A stretch of 64,000 bases of DNA, taken from Planctomycetota bacterium. Its GTDB lineage: Bacteria > Planctomycetota > UBA8742 > UBA2392. The stretch lies in NCBI GenBank assembly GCA_019636195.1, contig JAHBYA010000019.1, positions 1 through 64,000 on the forward strand, read 5' to 3'. Below the pieces are notes generated by a model. The model ran no database searches. It was not told where the DNA came from and saw only the letters and a list, made by a program, of their open reading frames with translations. This document shows, piece after piece, positions 27,314-36,179 of this stretch (the first letter of the stretch is position 1; every line of letters begins with the position of its first letter). Made by a program: the position numbers and the translations under genes.

Positions 27314-27871
27314 CTATCCGGGAATGAGTTCAAAGAAGCTGAACACGGGGTTGTACTTGTCGCCGGGCCCGAAGAAATCGCGCGCCACGCGCTTGATCTT
27401 GCCGTCTTTGCGCTGCAGCACGCTGCAACCGGGGCCGTAGTTGCCCTTGACGTCGGCGTAACCCAAATCCTGCGCCAGCGTCGTGCCCTTGATCGACAAC
27501 ATGCGAAAGTTCCAGCCGCGTTTGGCAGCGACTTCCTTCTGCTTGTCCGGCGCGTCGGGGCTGGTCAGCACGAAGGCGGCCTTCTTGTTCATGCCGGCCA
27601 CGCCCTTTTCAATGACTTCATGGATAGAGCGGAAGCCATCGGCCCACAACGTGCAGTAGGGGCAGCTTGCGCCCATGTTGTGGATCAGCACTAGATACTC
27701 CTGATCGCCGAACAGCTCACTGAGTTTCACCGGGCCGTCGGGGCCAGCCAGCGTGTAGTCCTGCACTTCACACGCGCCCCACTCCCGCTTGAGCTGCGCG
27801 AACCTCTTGTCCAGCGCCAATTGCTCGTTGTACAGGCCCTCGAGCTGCCTTTCGTAGTCAGCCTTCTCCAT
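27314..27871 (-). CDS. DUF899-family thioredoxin-like protein
   Basis: 185 residues. The block HNMGASCPYCTLWADGF, with a CxxC at Cys70 and Cys73, is the signature of DUF899, a thioredoxin-fold family; RGWNFRMLSIKGTTLA and the C-terminal FFGPGDKYNPVF fit as well. The CPYC pair suggests redox activity, not demonstrated for most members. The ATG at 27871 is preferred; a GTG at 27922 would add 17 residues and put the start 5 nt after the upstream stop, which would suit translational coupling. No signal peptide, so probably cytoplasmic. Confidence 0.85.
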   Translation of the reverse strand: MEKADYERQLEGLYNEQLALDKRFAQLKREWGACEVQDYTLAGPDGPVKLSELFGDQEYLVLIHNMGASCPYCTLWADGFRSIHEVIEKGVAGMNKKAAFVLTSPDAPDKQKEVAAKRGWNFRMLSIKGTTLAQDLGYADVKGNYGPGCSVLQRKDGKIKRVARDFFGPGDKYNPVFSFFELIPG

Positions 27872-27927
27872 GGCGGATGCTCTGCTTGACCCGTCGCTTG
27901 CGCTACGGGCACTTGTGTTCACTCACG

Positions 27928-30534
27928 CTAGTCCAGTACTACGTTTGTTGCGCTCTGGTCGGTGCCGTCGCCGTCGCGGGTACTGATCGTGGCCCCGGCA
28001 TGGATTGTCAACGCCGGGTTGTTGGGCCCCGCGCCGGCTGGGTCAAGCTCAATCATGCCCGCCAAACCGGTCCCGCGGCCGTTGGCAAGCAGTCGCGCAC
28101 TGGACGTGATCGTGACCTGCGCGGCGTCGTACACGCCAATGAAGCCGCCGTCGTTGTTGTTGCCGGCGGTGGCGTCGAGCAGGTTGGTCACGCTGATCAA
28201 CGCGCCGCCGGTGCGCAGTTCAATGTCGCCGCCAGTGCCGCCGGGCGCGCCACTGCCGCCGTTGACGCGCATGCTGGCCTGTGCATGGATGCTGCCCTGC
28301 GCGCCGCCGGACTCGGCCAGCAGCATGATGCTGCCGCCGTTGCCGCCCGTGCCGCCGCTTGCGTTGCCGCCGCGCGCATCGAGTGCGCCTGTGGCAATGA
28401 TGTTGCCCGCATCGCCCGCGGCGTCGCTGTCGGTATTGAGTTCAATGCTGCCGCCCGAGCCGCCGTCGCCGCCCCCGCCGCCTGCCGCCAGCAGCGGGGC
28501 TGAGCTGGTGATTGCACCGTCCCGCGTCAGCAGCGAAATCGTGCCGCCCGCGCCACCCTGTCCCGCGCTGCCGCCATTTCCACCGCCGGCGTCAATGCTG
28601 CCGCCCGCCAACGCTATCGCACCCGAGGACTCGGCCTCGAACAGGCCGCCGTTGCCGCCGTCGCCGCCCGCGCCGCCGTACACCTGCACGCTCAAGCCTT
28701 CAATCGAGGCGCCGCCATTGCCCGACCATACGCGTACCTGACCGCCGTTGCCGCCGGTGCTGCCGCCGCCGCCGGTGGCACTGACACCGCCCAGCACGCG
28801 CGTTGTGCCTGCGCCCGCGCCCACGCTGTTGCCCAGCGTCGCTGAACCGCCGTTGCCGCCGGCTGCCCCGCCGCCGGCGCCGCCGTTGGCCTCCGCCTGC
28901 AGAACGAAATCAAGGTTGCCGTCGTCCACGATCAGGTTGACCTGTCCGCCGTTGCCGCCGATGCCCGCCGTTGAGGCGCCGCCGTTGACGTATGCTTCCA
29001 TTCGGCCCCAGGCCGAGCCCGCGTTGACGTACACCTCGGCTGTGCCGCCGTTGCCGGCGTTGGCGCCGGCGCCGCCCCCGGCATGGACTTCAAGGTCGGC
29101 GTTGCTCACCTGCGCGGTTGCCACGGCTACGTTGACGCCGCCCGACCCGCCGATGCCGCCCTGCGCCGGCGAGCCGCCGCCGTTGGCCGTCACCCAAAGC
29201 GCGAAATGGCGCAGCACAGCCGCCCCGGACGCCGTGATGTAAGCGCTGCCGCCGTTGCCGCCCTGCGTTGCGCCGCTGGCGCCGCCCGCCCACGCCTGCA
29301 CGCCGCAGTACTCAAGCAGCGCGGTCACATCCAGCGTAAAGCTGCCGCCGTTGCCGCCCATCACGCCGCTGCCGCCGCGCGCGTAGAACAGCGCCTCAAA
29401 GTTGACCGCAGATTGCGCAAGAACTGTCGCCATCGCGCCGTCGCCGCCGTTGCCGTTGACGGATGACCCGCCGTCGCCGTAAAGCGCCAGCACACCCTCT
29501 GTGGAGACTGTGTCGGCATTGACCTGGCCCGCGCCGCCACCATCGCCATCGACCGTCTTTCCGCCGCCGGTTTCAACTCGCGCAAACCACTTCACGCCCG
29601 CGTCGATCGTGATGCTTACGTCGCCGCCGTTGCCACCGTTGCCGTCAACGCCCTTGCCGCCGAAGGCTACGATCGACCACTTGAAGTCAAGCTGCGCGGC
29701 GCCCGTCGCTGCTACCGCGACGTTGCCGCCGCTGCCGCCGTTGTTGCGCCCCTCAAGCCCGTGCGTGCGCCACGAGCCCTTGCGCAGCACCGCGTCACCG
29801 CCGGTTGCACTGATGCTGATGTCGCCGCCCTGCCCGCCATCCAGCGTGGCTGTGGCTGGGCCGCCCTGCGCGCGCAGGCGTCCCAAGGCCACCACCGGGC
29901 CGCCGGTGGCATTAAGCGTGATGTCGCCCGCGGCAAAGCCGGGCGCGCCGCCGGTGTCAATCGTGCCGTCCACGACGACTCCGGCGACATGCGGCGTGTT
30001 GAGGTGCACGCCGACTGCATCGGCGCCGCTGCGGCGGGTGCGGATCTCGCCGTCAATGCGGATCAGGTCCGTCGCGTTGAACACCACATCGTTGACGGGC
30101 GTGCCGATGCTGGGCGCGTCTGACAAGTCGATTCGCACGCCGCGCGGCAGAAACAGCCCGTCCGCGCCAAGGTTGAAGGTCGCCACGCCCCCGGCCACAG
30201 CCGGGATCAGCAGCGCCTCAAGGTCCGCGTAGCGGATCGTGCCCTCGTCCAGCACGCTGCCGATGAAGTTGGAGACGGGTGTGAAGCGCACACCGTCGTC
30301 GCCGGTCCGCAACCTGCCACCCGCGACAGCAATGCTGAGATTGCCGCTGTCGCCCGCGCTTCGCCCAGCCAGCGCATGCGCATGACCGCCGACCGTCGAG
30401 ATCGTGGACGAGCCGACCGATGGAAACAGCGGGTCCGGAAGGTCAGGATGGCGCGGGTGGTTGTCGCGCTGGCACGAAGCAAGAACAAACACAGCGGCCA
30501 AACCGCACGCAACCAGCAACAGGAATCGACGCAT
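27928..30534 (-). CDS. GGNGG-repeat lipoprotein
   Basis: 868 residues. Signal peptide with lipobox VLASC (Cys21). After a ~250-residue region (LSIAVAGGRLRTGDDGVRF, NATDLIRIDGEIRT) the protein is dominated by Gly/Ala/Asn: repeats of GGNGGS/GGAGG every 20-25 residues separated by short beta-prone segments (for example GGNGGQVNLIVDDGNLDF). This suits a parallel beta-helix or PE-PGRS-like stalk with glycine turns. GAGG 7 nt upstream supports the 30534 start. Probably a surface lipoprotein; function unknown. The repeats appear in DNA as iterated CCGCCGTTGCCGCC on the plus strand. Confidence 0.8.
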   Translation of the reverse strand: MRRFLLLVACGLAAVFVLASCQRDNHPRHPDLPDPLFPSVGSSTISTVGGHAHALAGRSAGDSGNLSIAVAGGRLRTGDDGVRFTPVSNFIGSVLDEGTIRYADLEALLIPAVAGGVATFNLGADGLFLPRGVRIDLSDAPSIGTPVNDVVFNATDLIRIDGEIRTRRSGADAVGVHLNTPHVAGVVVDGTIDTGGAPGFAAGDITLNATGGPVVALGRLRAQGGPATATLDGGQGGDISISATGGDAVLRKGSWRTHGLEGRNNGGSGGNVAVAATGAAQLDFKWSIVAFGGKGVDGNGGNGGDVSITIDAGVKWFARVETGGGKTVDGDGGGAGQVNADTVSTEGVLALYGDGGSSVNGNGGDGAMATVLAQSAVNFEALFYARGGSGVMGGNGGSFTLDVTALLEYCGVQAWAGGASGATQGGNGGSAYITASGAAVLRHFALWVTANGGGSPAQGGIGGSGGVNVAVATAQVSNADLEVHAGGGAGANAGNGGTAEVYVNAGSAWGRMEAYVNGGASTAGIGGNGGQVNLIVDDGNLDFVLQAEANGGAGGGAAGGNGGSATLGNSVGAGAGTTRVLGGVSATGGGGSTGGNGGQVRVWSGNGGASIEGLSVQVYGGAGGDGGNGGLFEAESSGAIALAGGSIDAGGGNGGSAGQGGAGGTISLLTRDGAITSSAPLLAAGGGGGDGGSGGSIELNTDSDAAGDAGNIIATGALDARGGNASGGTGGNGGSIMLLAESGGAQGSIHAQASMRVNGGSGAPGGTGGDIELRTGGALISVTNLLDATAGNNNDGGFIGVYDAAQVTITSSARLLANGRGTGLAGMIELDPAGAGPNNPALTIHAGATISTRDGDGTDQSATNVVLD

Positions 30535-30629
30535 GGAATGCCCTCGACACTCAACCGGCTGGGGTACCGGCAAACGCGGGGAAAGCGGGACGAGCATGAT
30601 AGCAAGGCGCGCCGCGAGTGGCAAAACTC

Positions 30630-32309
30630 TCATTCAATCTCAATGACATTCCACGGCGGCACGGGCAGGCCCTGGGTGTCCTGCTGCATCTGGAGCCACA
30701 ACTCGGTGTTCGCCTGCAGCGCGACGTAGGCCTTTGGATCCTGCCGCGACATCGAGTCCAAGAGGGCGACGCGGGCTTGCGGCGACAAATCCGCGACCAG
30801 GAAGCCCCTGAACAAGCGGGCCGGCTGATGTTGTGCCAGCGCGTGCTCGACTTCTTGAATGATCTGGCGAATGCCCTCCGCGCCCTGCTCGTAATCCTGC
30901 ATGGTGACCGCAGCTTGTGCACGGAAGGCATCCAAATCTCCGCCACTCAGCGCCTGCCATGCCAGCAGGCGCACCAGCCCCACGCCCACGTAGTGCTCGC
31001 GCCAGCGCGCCGCGCCGGCTGTCTTCAGTGCCGTGTATGCCTCATGCAGCAGCGCGTCGGCTCGCGCGATGTCGCCGGTCAACAGGCACAGCTGGCCCAG
31101 CGCGCCCGTGAACACGGCCTGCTCAACAACGCGCCCGCTGCGCGCGAAAATGCGGCGTGCGCCTTCCAGGCAGGCCACGCCTTCGGCAAGGCGGCCCGTC
31201 TGGCGCGCCACCATGCCGAGATTGCCCAGCACCACGCCTTCCTGTGTCGCGACGCCCGCTGCGCGGCAGGCGCCCAGCGACTGTATGTAAAGCTCACGGG
31301 CCCGGTCGTGAAAGCCGCGGGCCGTTTCAAGGTTGGCGATGTTGGCCGTGATCGACGCGACGCCAACCTGCTCGCCGACCTGTTGCGAAATCAGCAGCGC
31401 GCGGCGGTGCAGGCTCTCGGCCTCATCGAGCCGCATGCGGCCCTGCAGCAGCGACCCGAGGTGATCAAGTGCTGACGCCAGCGCAGCCGGATGGCCTCCG
31501 TTTTCAAGGACTTCGATCGACTTGCGCAGGTGGGTTTCCGCCTCGGACAGGTTGCCCTCCTGCCACGCGGTGTCGCCGAGGTACAGGTACGCGCGCGAGA
31601 TACCCGTGGCATGGCCAGTGCCATGCAGCACCTCCAGCGCCTGCTGTGCGGCCTCTCGGGCGCCCTCGTGGTCGGTCCCGGCGATGCACAATTGCGCCAG
31701 ATAATTCAGCAGTGAACCGTGCTGCTGGCGGTCATCAAGCTTGCGGGCCAGTTGCAGCCCCAACTCGACATGCGCCCGCGCCCCTGCGTAATCCGCGACC
31801 GCGATAGCATAGCGCGTGTGCAGGCTGGCGCTGCGCAGATAAAGGGCATCGTCGCCCAGCTTCGCCACGAGCCGCTGCGCCTGCTCAAGCAGCGGGGGCA
31901 CGTCGCGGTGGCCGCCGCTGCCCATCAGCACCGAACAGGCGTCGTGCAGCGCGTTCGCGCGTTCACGCGGCGCAGCTTGCGCGTGGCCCGCGGCGCGCAG
32001 CAGCAGGTCGACGGCCTTGCGGTTGTGCCATTGGCGCTGCTCGTGGCTTGCCGCGCGCATCAGCCAATTCAGCTCGGTGCGGCCCAGCGCTTCGGCGTCG
32101 GCTCCGGGGGCCAGGCTCGCACGTTGGGCGTGCTCTGCCAGTTCAAGCGCCCAGCCATCGCCATCAGCCCCTTCCGGCACCAGCGGCGTCAGCACCTCAA
32201 GGGCGGTCTTGTGCAGGCCTGCGCGGTCGGCAGGCGGCTGCAACTGGTACGCCGCGTCGCGCAGCAACGCATGCCTGAACAGGTAGGCTGTTTCGGCGTC
32301 AAGGCCCAT
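30630..32309 (-). CDS. TPR-rich protein resembling the C-terminal half of an AAA/STAND regulator
   Basis: 559 residues of TPR-like helix pairs (LLNYLAQLCIAGTDHEGARE, AYLYLGDTAWQEGNLSEAE, GNLGMVARQTGRLAEG). The first 35 residues, TAYLFRHALLRDAAYQL then DRAGLHKTALEVL, match the junction usually found just after the ATPase domain of large guanylate-cyclase- or kinase-linked AAA regulators, yet no P-loop domain precedes it. The ATG at 32309 lies 23 nt after the ABC permease stop. It is either a 5'-truncated remnant that gained a start, or a stand-alone TPR adaptor. Codon use looks normal and the frame is intact to the end. Confidence 0.7.
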   Translation of the reverse strand: MGLDAETAYLFRHALLRDAAYQLQPPADRAGLHKTALEVLTPLVPEGADGDGWALELAEHAQRASLAPGADAEALGRTELNWLMRAASHEQRQWHNRKAVDLLLRAAGHAQAAPRERANALHDACSVLMGSGGHRDVPPLLEQAQRLVAKLGDDALYLRSASLHTRYAIAVADYAGARAHVELGLQLARKLDDRQQHGSLLNYLAQLCIAGTDHEGAREAAQQALEVLHGTGHATGISRAYLYLGDTAWQEGNLSEAETHLRKSIEVLENGGHPAALASALDHLGSLLQGRMRLDEAESLHRRALLISQQVGEQVGVASITANIANLETARGFHDRARELYIQSLGACRAAGVATQEGVVLGNLGMVARQTGRLAEGVACLEGARRIFARSGRVVEQAVFTGALGQLCLLTGDIARADALLHEAYTALKTAGAARWREHYVGVGLVRLLAWQALSGGDLDAFRAQAAVTMQDYEQGAEGIRQIIQEVEHALAQHQPARLFRGFLVADLSPQARVALLDSMSRQDPKAYVALQANTELWLQMQQDTQGLPVPPWNVIEIE

Positions 32310-32332
32310 GGCGGGATTATGCCTGCCGGTGA

Positions 32333-33136
32333 TCAATGCACCATGCGTTTACGCATGCGCCGCGGCACGACAAACGCCAGCACCCCGATTACAGCCAGAA
32401 TCCACAGCGCGCTCAGGGCGTGGCTTGGCTCCAGCGGCCCCTGCGCCAGCCCGCGCATGAGTCGCACGCAATGAAACAGCGGCGTGAGCCAGGCAATCGT
32501 TTCGCCGTGGCCGCCGGCGATCTTGGGGTCATCCAGCGGGAAAAAGATGCCGCTGAACAGAAACAGCGGCGTCAGCCACAGCGTGTAGTAGAAGCCGTAG
32601 TAGTTGATGTTGCGGATGCTGGCTGTGAATGTCAGGCCGATCAGCGCAAACATGGTCGCGGTCATGGCCATGGCCACGGGCAGCAGCGCCGCCCAGGGGC
32701 TGACAATGATGCGATACCCGAACAGCGTAAAGCCCAGCAGCACGACAAAAAACGCGCAGCCGTAAATCATGCCGCGGGTCAGGGCCCACAGCAGCTCGCC
32801 GAAGGCGATGTCCTGGATCTGCGCGGGCGTGGCCAGATAGGCGTCATAGAGTTTGGCAAAGTTCATTTTGACAAACACGTTGTACGTGGTCTCGAAGGAT
32901 GCACCCTGCATCGCGGAAGCCGCCATCAGCCCGGGCGCGATGAATTCAATGTAGCTCAGGCCGCCCACACCGCGGCCCACAAACATGCCCAGGCCAAGCC
33001 CCATGCCCAGCAGGTAAAGCACCGGGTCAAAGAAGTTGGGCAGGATGTTGGTCATCCACGTGTGGCCATACTCGGTAAGGTTTCGCCGCCAGACGGAAAC
33101 CGAGGTAGTAAGGTCAACATCGCCGGGCAGTCTCAT
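32333..33136 (-). CDS. ABC-2 type transporter permease (NodJ/DrrB-like)
   Basis: 267 residues, six predicted transmembrane segments. Seen: NFFDPVLYLLGMGLGLG, YIEFIAPGLMAASAMQGASFETTYNVF, LLWALTRGMIYG, FSGIFFPLDD and WLTPLFHCVRLMRGL, all typical of ABC-2 permeases of NodJ type (length ~262). It would export a lipid, saccharide or drug together with the ATPase encoded at 34279-35238. The two genes are separated by a RAYT gene and repeats. ATG 33136 is the only plausible start; no clear ribosome-binding site. Confidence 0.88.
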   Translation of the reverse strand: MRLPGDVDLTTSVSVWRRNLTEYGHTWMTNILPNFFDPVLYLLGMGLGLGMFVGRGVGGLSYIEFIAPGLMAASAMQGASFETTYNVFVKMNFAKLYDAYLATPAQIQDIAFGELLWALTRGMIYGCAFFVVLLGFTLFGYRIIVSPWAALLPVAMAMTATMFALIGLTFTASIRNINYYGFYYTLWLTPLFLFSGIFFPLDDPKIAGGHGETIAWLTPLFHCVRLMRGLAQGPLEPSHALSALWILAVIGVLAFVVPRRMRKRMVH

Positions 33137-33180
33137 GGTGATGCATTCTGCATTTGGAAGTGTGCTTGGCCATTGCGCAG

Positions 33181-33519
33181 GAACGGCCCTTTCAGGGCCG
33201 GGCTGAGTCGGGCAAGGTAAACCCAAGGCTTCGCCTTGGGCTGTTAGAAGCGCCCCTTCGGGGCGGAGAGGTTTCGCTAGTCCCCAGACACTAGGTGCAG
33301 TGATCCGTCCCGGCGTGAAACCTCGCAATCCGGTAAGCAAACTCACATCCCGGCACGCGGCCCCGCTTCCCCGCGCGGAGCCTTGCTTCCCGGTGCGCGA
33401 CTTCAATCGTGGTTTCCGCGGGCCTGAACTACCGGCCCGAAGGGCCGGTTCTGTCAGCCCGGGGCGAAGCCCCGGGGTTAAACGTGCCCACAAAGCACAC
33501 GGCCCTGAAAGGGCCGTTC
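33181..33519. repeat. REP-like palindromic element 1 (339 bp)
   Basis: Bounded by a perfect 20-bp inverted repeat, GAACGGCCCTTTCAGGGCCG (33181-33200) and its complement (33500-33519). Inside are further hairpins: CCCAAGGCTTCGCCTTGGG near 33222, GCCCCTTCGGGGC near 33252, and CCGGCCCGAAGGGCCGG near 33432. Two internal blocks of about 40 nt (starting near 33220 and 33432) recur without change in element 2. The right end supplies the RAYT stop codon. No coding frame. Confidence 0.85.
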
Positions 33520-33970
33520 ACTCCCACAGGTACTTCTCGTCCCACTCCAACCCGTATGTTTGCAGCCATTCGCGCAGTTCGTCCTGAAACGTTTGCTTAT
33601 TGTGATGAATGGCTTGATTGCGGATGTAATCCCGCGTTGCTTCAACATTGGCTTGACTGACGGAAAACGCCGAGTAACCGCCCTGCCATGCAAATCGTCC
33701 GGTCAGGCCCCGCGTCTGATTGATCCACGCCGACGATGTTGACTTGATCTTGCCCACGGCATCGGCAAGCGTGATCGTGCGCCCGAGCACGAGCAGCATG
33801 TGCACATGGTCCGCAACGCCACCGACAATCAATGATTGGCAGCCAAGATTGTTAGCCGTGCCGCCCAGAATCTGAAACAACTCTTCGCGCCAAGCGTCGC
33901 CGAGCATCGGTTCCCGGCCTTGAGTCGAGAAGACGATGTGGACGTACAGCTTGGCCAGTGATTGCGGCAT
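33518..33970 (-). mobile_element. REP-associated tyrosine transposase (RAYT, Y1/IS200-like)
   Basis: A 150-residue protein of the Y1 HUH transposase superfamily. Seen: N-terminal LYVHIVFSTQGREP, the HUH metal motif HVHMLL (His55, His57), helix ADAVGKIKSTSSAWIN, and the catalytic-tyrosine segment TRDYIRNQ (Tyr115). RAYTs are single-copy nickases that bind and mobilise REP palindromes. It is flanked by two IR-bounded palindromic elements, as expected for a REPtron. The stop codon (33518-33520) lies inside element 1. The frame looks intact, so the enzyme may be active. It interrupts an ABC exporter operon. Confidence 0.9.
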
Positions 33971-34013
33971 GATTCGCCAGATGGTTGTCGGCGCGACACG
34001 AGTCGTCAAGCAA

Positions 34014-34280
34014 GAACGGCCCTTTCAGGGCCGGGATTGCAGGGGCGGCGGGTTAACCCAAGGCTTCGCCTTGGGCTGTTAGAAGCGCCCCTTCAGGGCG
34101 CAACGCACCCGGCAGTCGTACCACACTTCGCCTCCGGCCAGCCATGTCTCGCGCGCCTGCCGATGCTCGCGCGCCTGCCGATGCTCGCGCTTCCGGCCCG
34201 AAGGGCCGGTTCTGTCAGCCCGGGGCGAAGCCCTGGGTACAAGTGTGCGCTACCCCAAAGCGGCCCTGAAAGGGCCGTTC
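34014..34280. repeat. REP-like palindromic element 2 (267 bp)
   Basis: The same 20-bp terminal inverted repeat (34014-34033 and 34261-34280) and the same two ~40-nt internal blocks as element 1, in the same order and orientation. The middle differs: it holds two tandem copies of an 18-bp unit (34153-34188). The right end supplies the stop codon of the ABC ATPase gene. No coding frame. Confidence 0.85.
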
Positions 34281-35238
34281 ACTCCCCAAGGCCGCGGCCT
34301 GTGATCCTTAGAAACACGTCCTCCAGCGTGCTGCGTCTTAGCAATGTCTCGGCGTCGGGCAGCAGTTGTGCCGCGCGGGTTACTACCTCTTCGCCGTTGT
34401 CCACGTACAGCAGCAGGCGGTCGTGGTGTTGCTCAAAGCGCTGGGCCAGCGATTGCAGCTCGGCCAGACTGCCGTTGCTGACGGTCGTCGATGTCTCGGG
34501 CCCGGCCTTGGCAGGCCGGGCTGTAAGTGCGATCTCTACCACGTGGCTGCTTACGTGCTGCTTGATCAGGTCCCTTGGCCGGCCTTGCGCCACAATTTTG
34601 CCGTTATCCATGATGACCAGCGTGTCGCACAACTGCTCGGCTTCGTCCATGTAATGCGTGGTCAGGATCAGCGTGGCTTCTTTCCTTTTCAGGTCGCGCA
34701 TGCGGTCCCACAGGTTGATGCGCGCCTGCGGGTCAAGCCCTGTGGTCGGCTCGTCCAGCACCACCAGCTCGGGCTCGCCGACCAGCCCGCGCGCGATCAG
34801 CACGCGGCGCTTCATGCCGCCGGACAATTCCAGTACTTTGCTGTCGGCGCGCTCGGACAGGTGCACGAACTCAAGCAGCTCAACGGCGCGGGCTTTGGCT
34901 TGCCTGCCGCTCAGGCCGTAAAAGCGCGCAAAGACCTCAAGGTTTTCGCGCACGCTTAGCTCCTGGTCCAGGTTGTCTTCCTGCGGCACCACGCCGATCT
35001 TTTGCTTGATCTTGCGGTCGTTGCGCCCGCCGGCCGCCTCATGGCCCAGGATCATCAGGCTGCCGCTGCCCACGGGCGACGCGCGGTAGATCATGCGCAT
35101 GGTTGTCGTCTTGCCCGCGCCGTTGGGGCCCAGAAAACCGAAGCACACGCCGCGCGGTATCTCAAAGTCTATGCCATCCACAGCCACAAAGTCGCCGTAG
35201 TTCTTGCGCAAGCCGGCTGATTTGACCACGTGCTCCAT
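34279..35238 (-). CDS. ABC transporter ATP-binding protein (NodI/DrrA-like)
   Basis: 319 residues. Walker A GPNGAGKTT (37-45), Q-loop VPQEDNLDQELSV, signature LSGGMKRRV, Walker B VVLDEPTTGLDP and H-loop TTHYMDEAE. The C-terminal ~90 residues form a regulatory extension ending TLEDVFLRITGRGLGE, usual in DrrA/NodI proteins. It powers export by the NodJ-like permease. The last codons and TGA lie within palindromic element 2, so the original C-terminus may have been altered by the insertion. It follows the 288-residue secreted protein gene by 74 nt. Confidence 0.93.
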   Translation of the reverse strand: MEHVVKSAGLRKNYGDFVAVDGIDFEIPRGVCFGFLGPNGAGKTTTMRMIYRASPVGSGSLMILGHEAAGGRNDRKIKQKIGVVPQEDNLDQELSVRENLEVFARFYGLSGRQAKARAVELLEFVHLSERADSKVLELSGGMKRRVLIARGLVGEPELVVLDEPTTGLDPQARINLWDRMRDLKRKEATLILTTHYMDEAEQLCDTLVIMDNGKIVAQGRPRDLIKQHVSSHVVEIALTARPAKAGPETSTTVSNGSLAELQSLAQRFEQHHDRLLLYVDNGEEVVTRAAQLLPDAETLLRRSTLEDVFLRITGRGLGE

Positions 35239-35312
35239 GCCGCGTCTTTTACGGCAATCGCGACACTGGGCACAGTGGCTGTTTGTCGGCTGGGCGCGAC
35301 GCTTGCGGAGTG

Positions 35313-36179
35313 CTATTCGCGTCGGCGGCGGTCGTTGGGCATGGCGGCGCGGTTGGCTGGCGCAAACTCGCCGCTGCGGGGCGCCGGGTTGCGCTTGTGC
35401 TGGCGCATCTCGGCTTGCCACTGGGCCTGAAGCTCCTTGCGCAGAAGCTCGGCGGACTTGTCAATATCGAGGTTCGGCAACTGCGCCAGCACGCGGTCGC
35501 GGGCATCGGGCAGCAGGCGTTGCAGCATCATGTCCAGCGTCCACAGGTCCGCCATCACGCGCCGCAACTCGGTGCGGGCGGCTTCGTCGCTGCGTGCCTT
35601 TTCGCGCAATTCCGCGACATGTGGAAATGCACCCTCAAGCTTCTCACGGCGCGCGCGGTTTTCGCGCTCATACAGCTGCATGGCTTCGCGCAGGCGCTGG
35701 CCGGGCGGAAGCGCGTTCAACTTCTGCTGCTCCGATTCCGGCAACGTGCGCAAAAACACCATCGCCCGCCGGCGCTGTAACAGCATATGCAACTCGCGCA
35801 CGCGGTCGTCGCCCTGCATCTCCATGGCGCGCTTGAACTCGGGACCGCCCGTGCGCCGCAGCACCTGCAACTCGTTAGCCAGCGTGAACAGCCGCGCGCG
35901 CTTGAGGTAGCCCATCGTGCGCAACTGTTCAAGGCTCTCGCGCTCAGCCGCTGAAAGAATCGGCCTGCCGGCGCCGGCGTTTTCCAGTGCCTGCTTCTGG
36001 CTGTCCTTGTCCATGCGCTTGAAGACACGCTGGCGGTGTTTGAGCTGTTCGCGCTGCTCTTTGCTCAGGTTCTGGTGCCAGGCGCGCAGCTCGGCTTCGT
36101 CGGTCGAACTGTCGCCCGCTGCCTGCGCAAACGCGGGCAGCGCCAGCAAGGCTGCAAGAATCAGCGGCACAAGGCGCAT
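35313..36179 (-). CDS. Secreted alpha-helical protein (DUF3106-like)
   Basis: 288 residues. A signal peptide (LVPLILAALLALPAFAQA) precedes a charged, all-helical mature part rich in Arg, Glu, Gln and Leu (LSKEQREQLKHRQRVFKRM, LNALPPGQRLREAMQLYERENRARREKL). The LSxEQRxxL and LPPxQR phrases resemble DUF3106 or Spy/CpxP-like periplasmic proteins, but I cannot assign it. Its ATG overlaps the stop of the upstream anti-sigma-like gene (TGATG), so the two are co-translated. It may be a periplasmic partner of that membrane protein. Confidence 0.75.
   Translation of the reverse strand: MRLVPLILAALLALPAFAQAAGDSSTDEAELRAWHQNLSKEQREQLKHRQRVFKRMDKDSQKQALENAGAGRPILSAAERESLEQLRTMGYLKRARLFTLANELQVLRRTGGPEFKRAMEMQGDDRVRELHMLLQRRRAMVFLRTLPESEQQKLNALPPGQRLREAMQLYERENRARREKLEGAFPHVAELREKARSDEAARTELRRVMADLWTLDMMLQRLLPDARDRVLAQLPNLDIDKSAELLRKELQAQWQAEMRQHKRNPAPRSGEFAPANRAAMPNDRRRRE

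Noticed and set aside
28200..29900. Possible CRISPR or tandem array suggested by iterated CCGCCGTTGCCGCC
   Set aside because: Spacing is irregular and in frame with an intact lipoprotein; the repetition reflects GGNGG codons.
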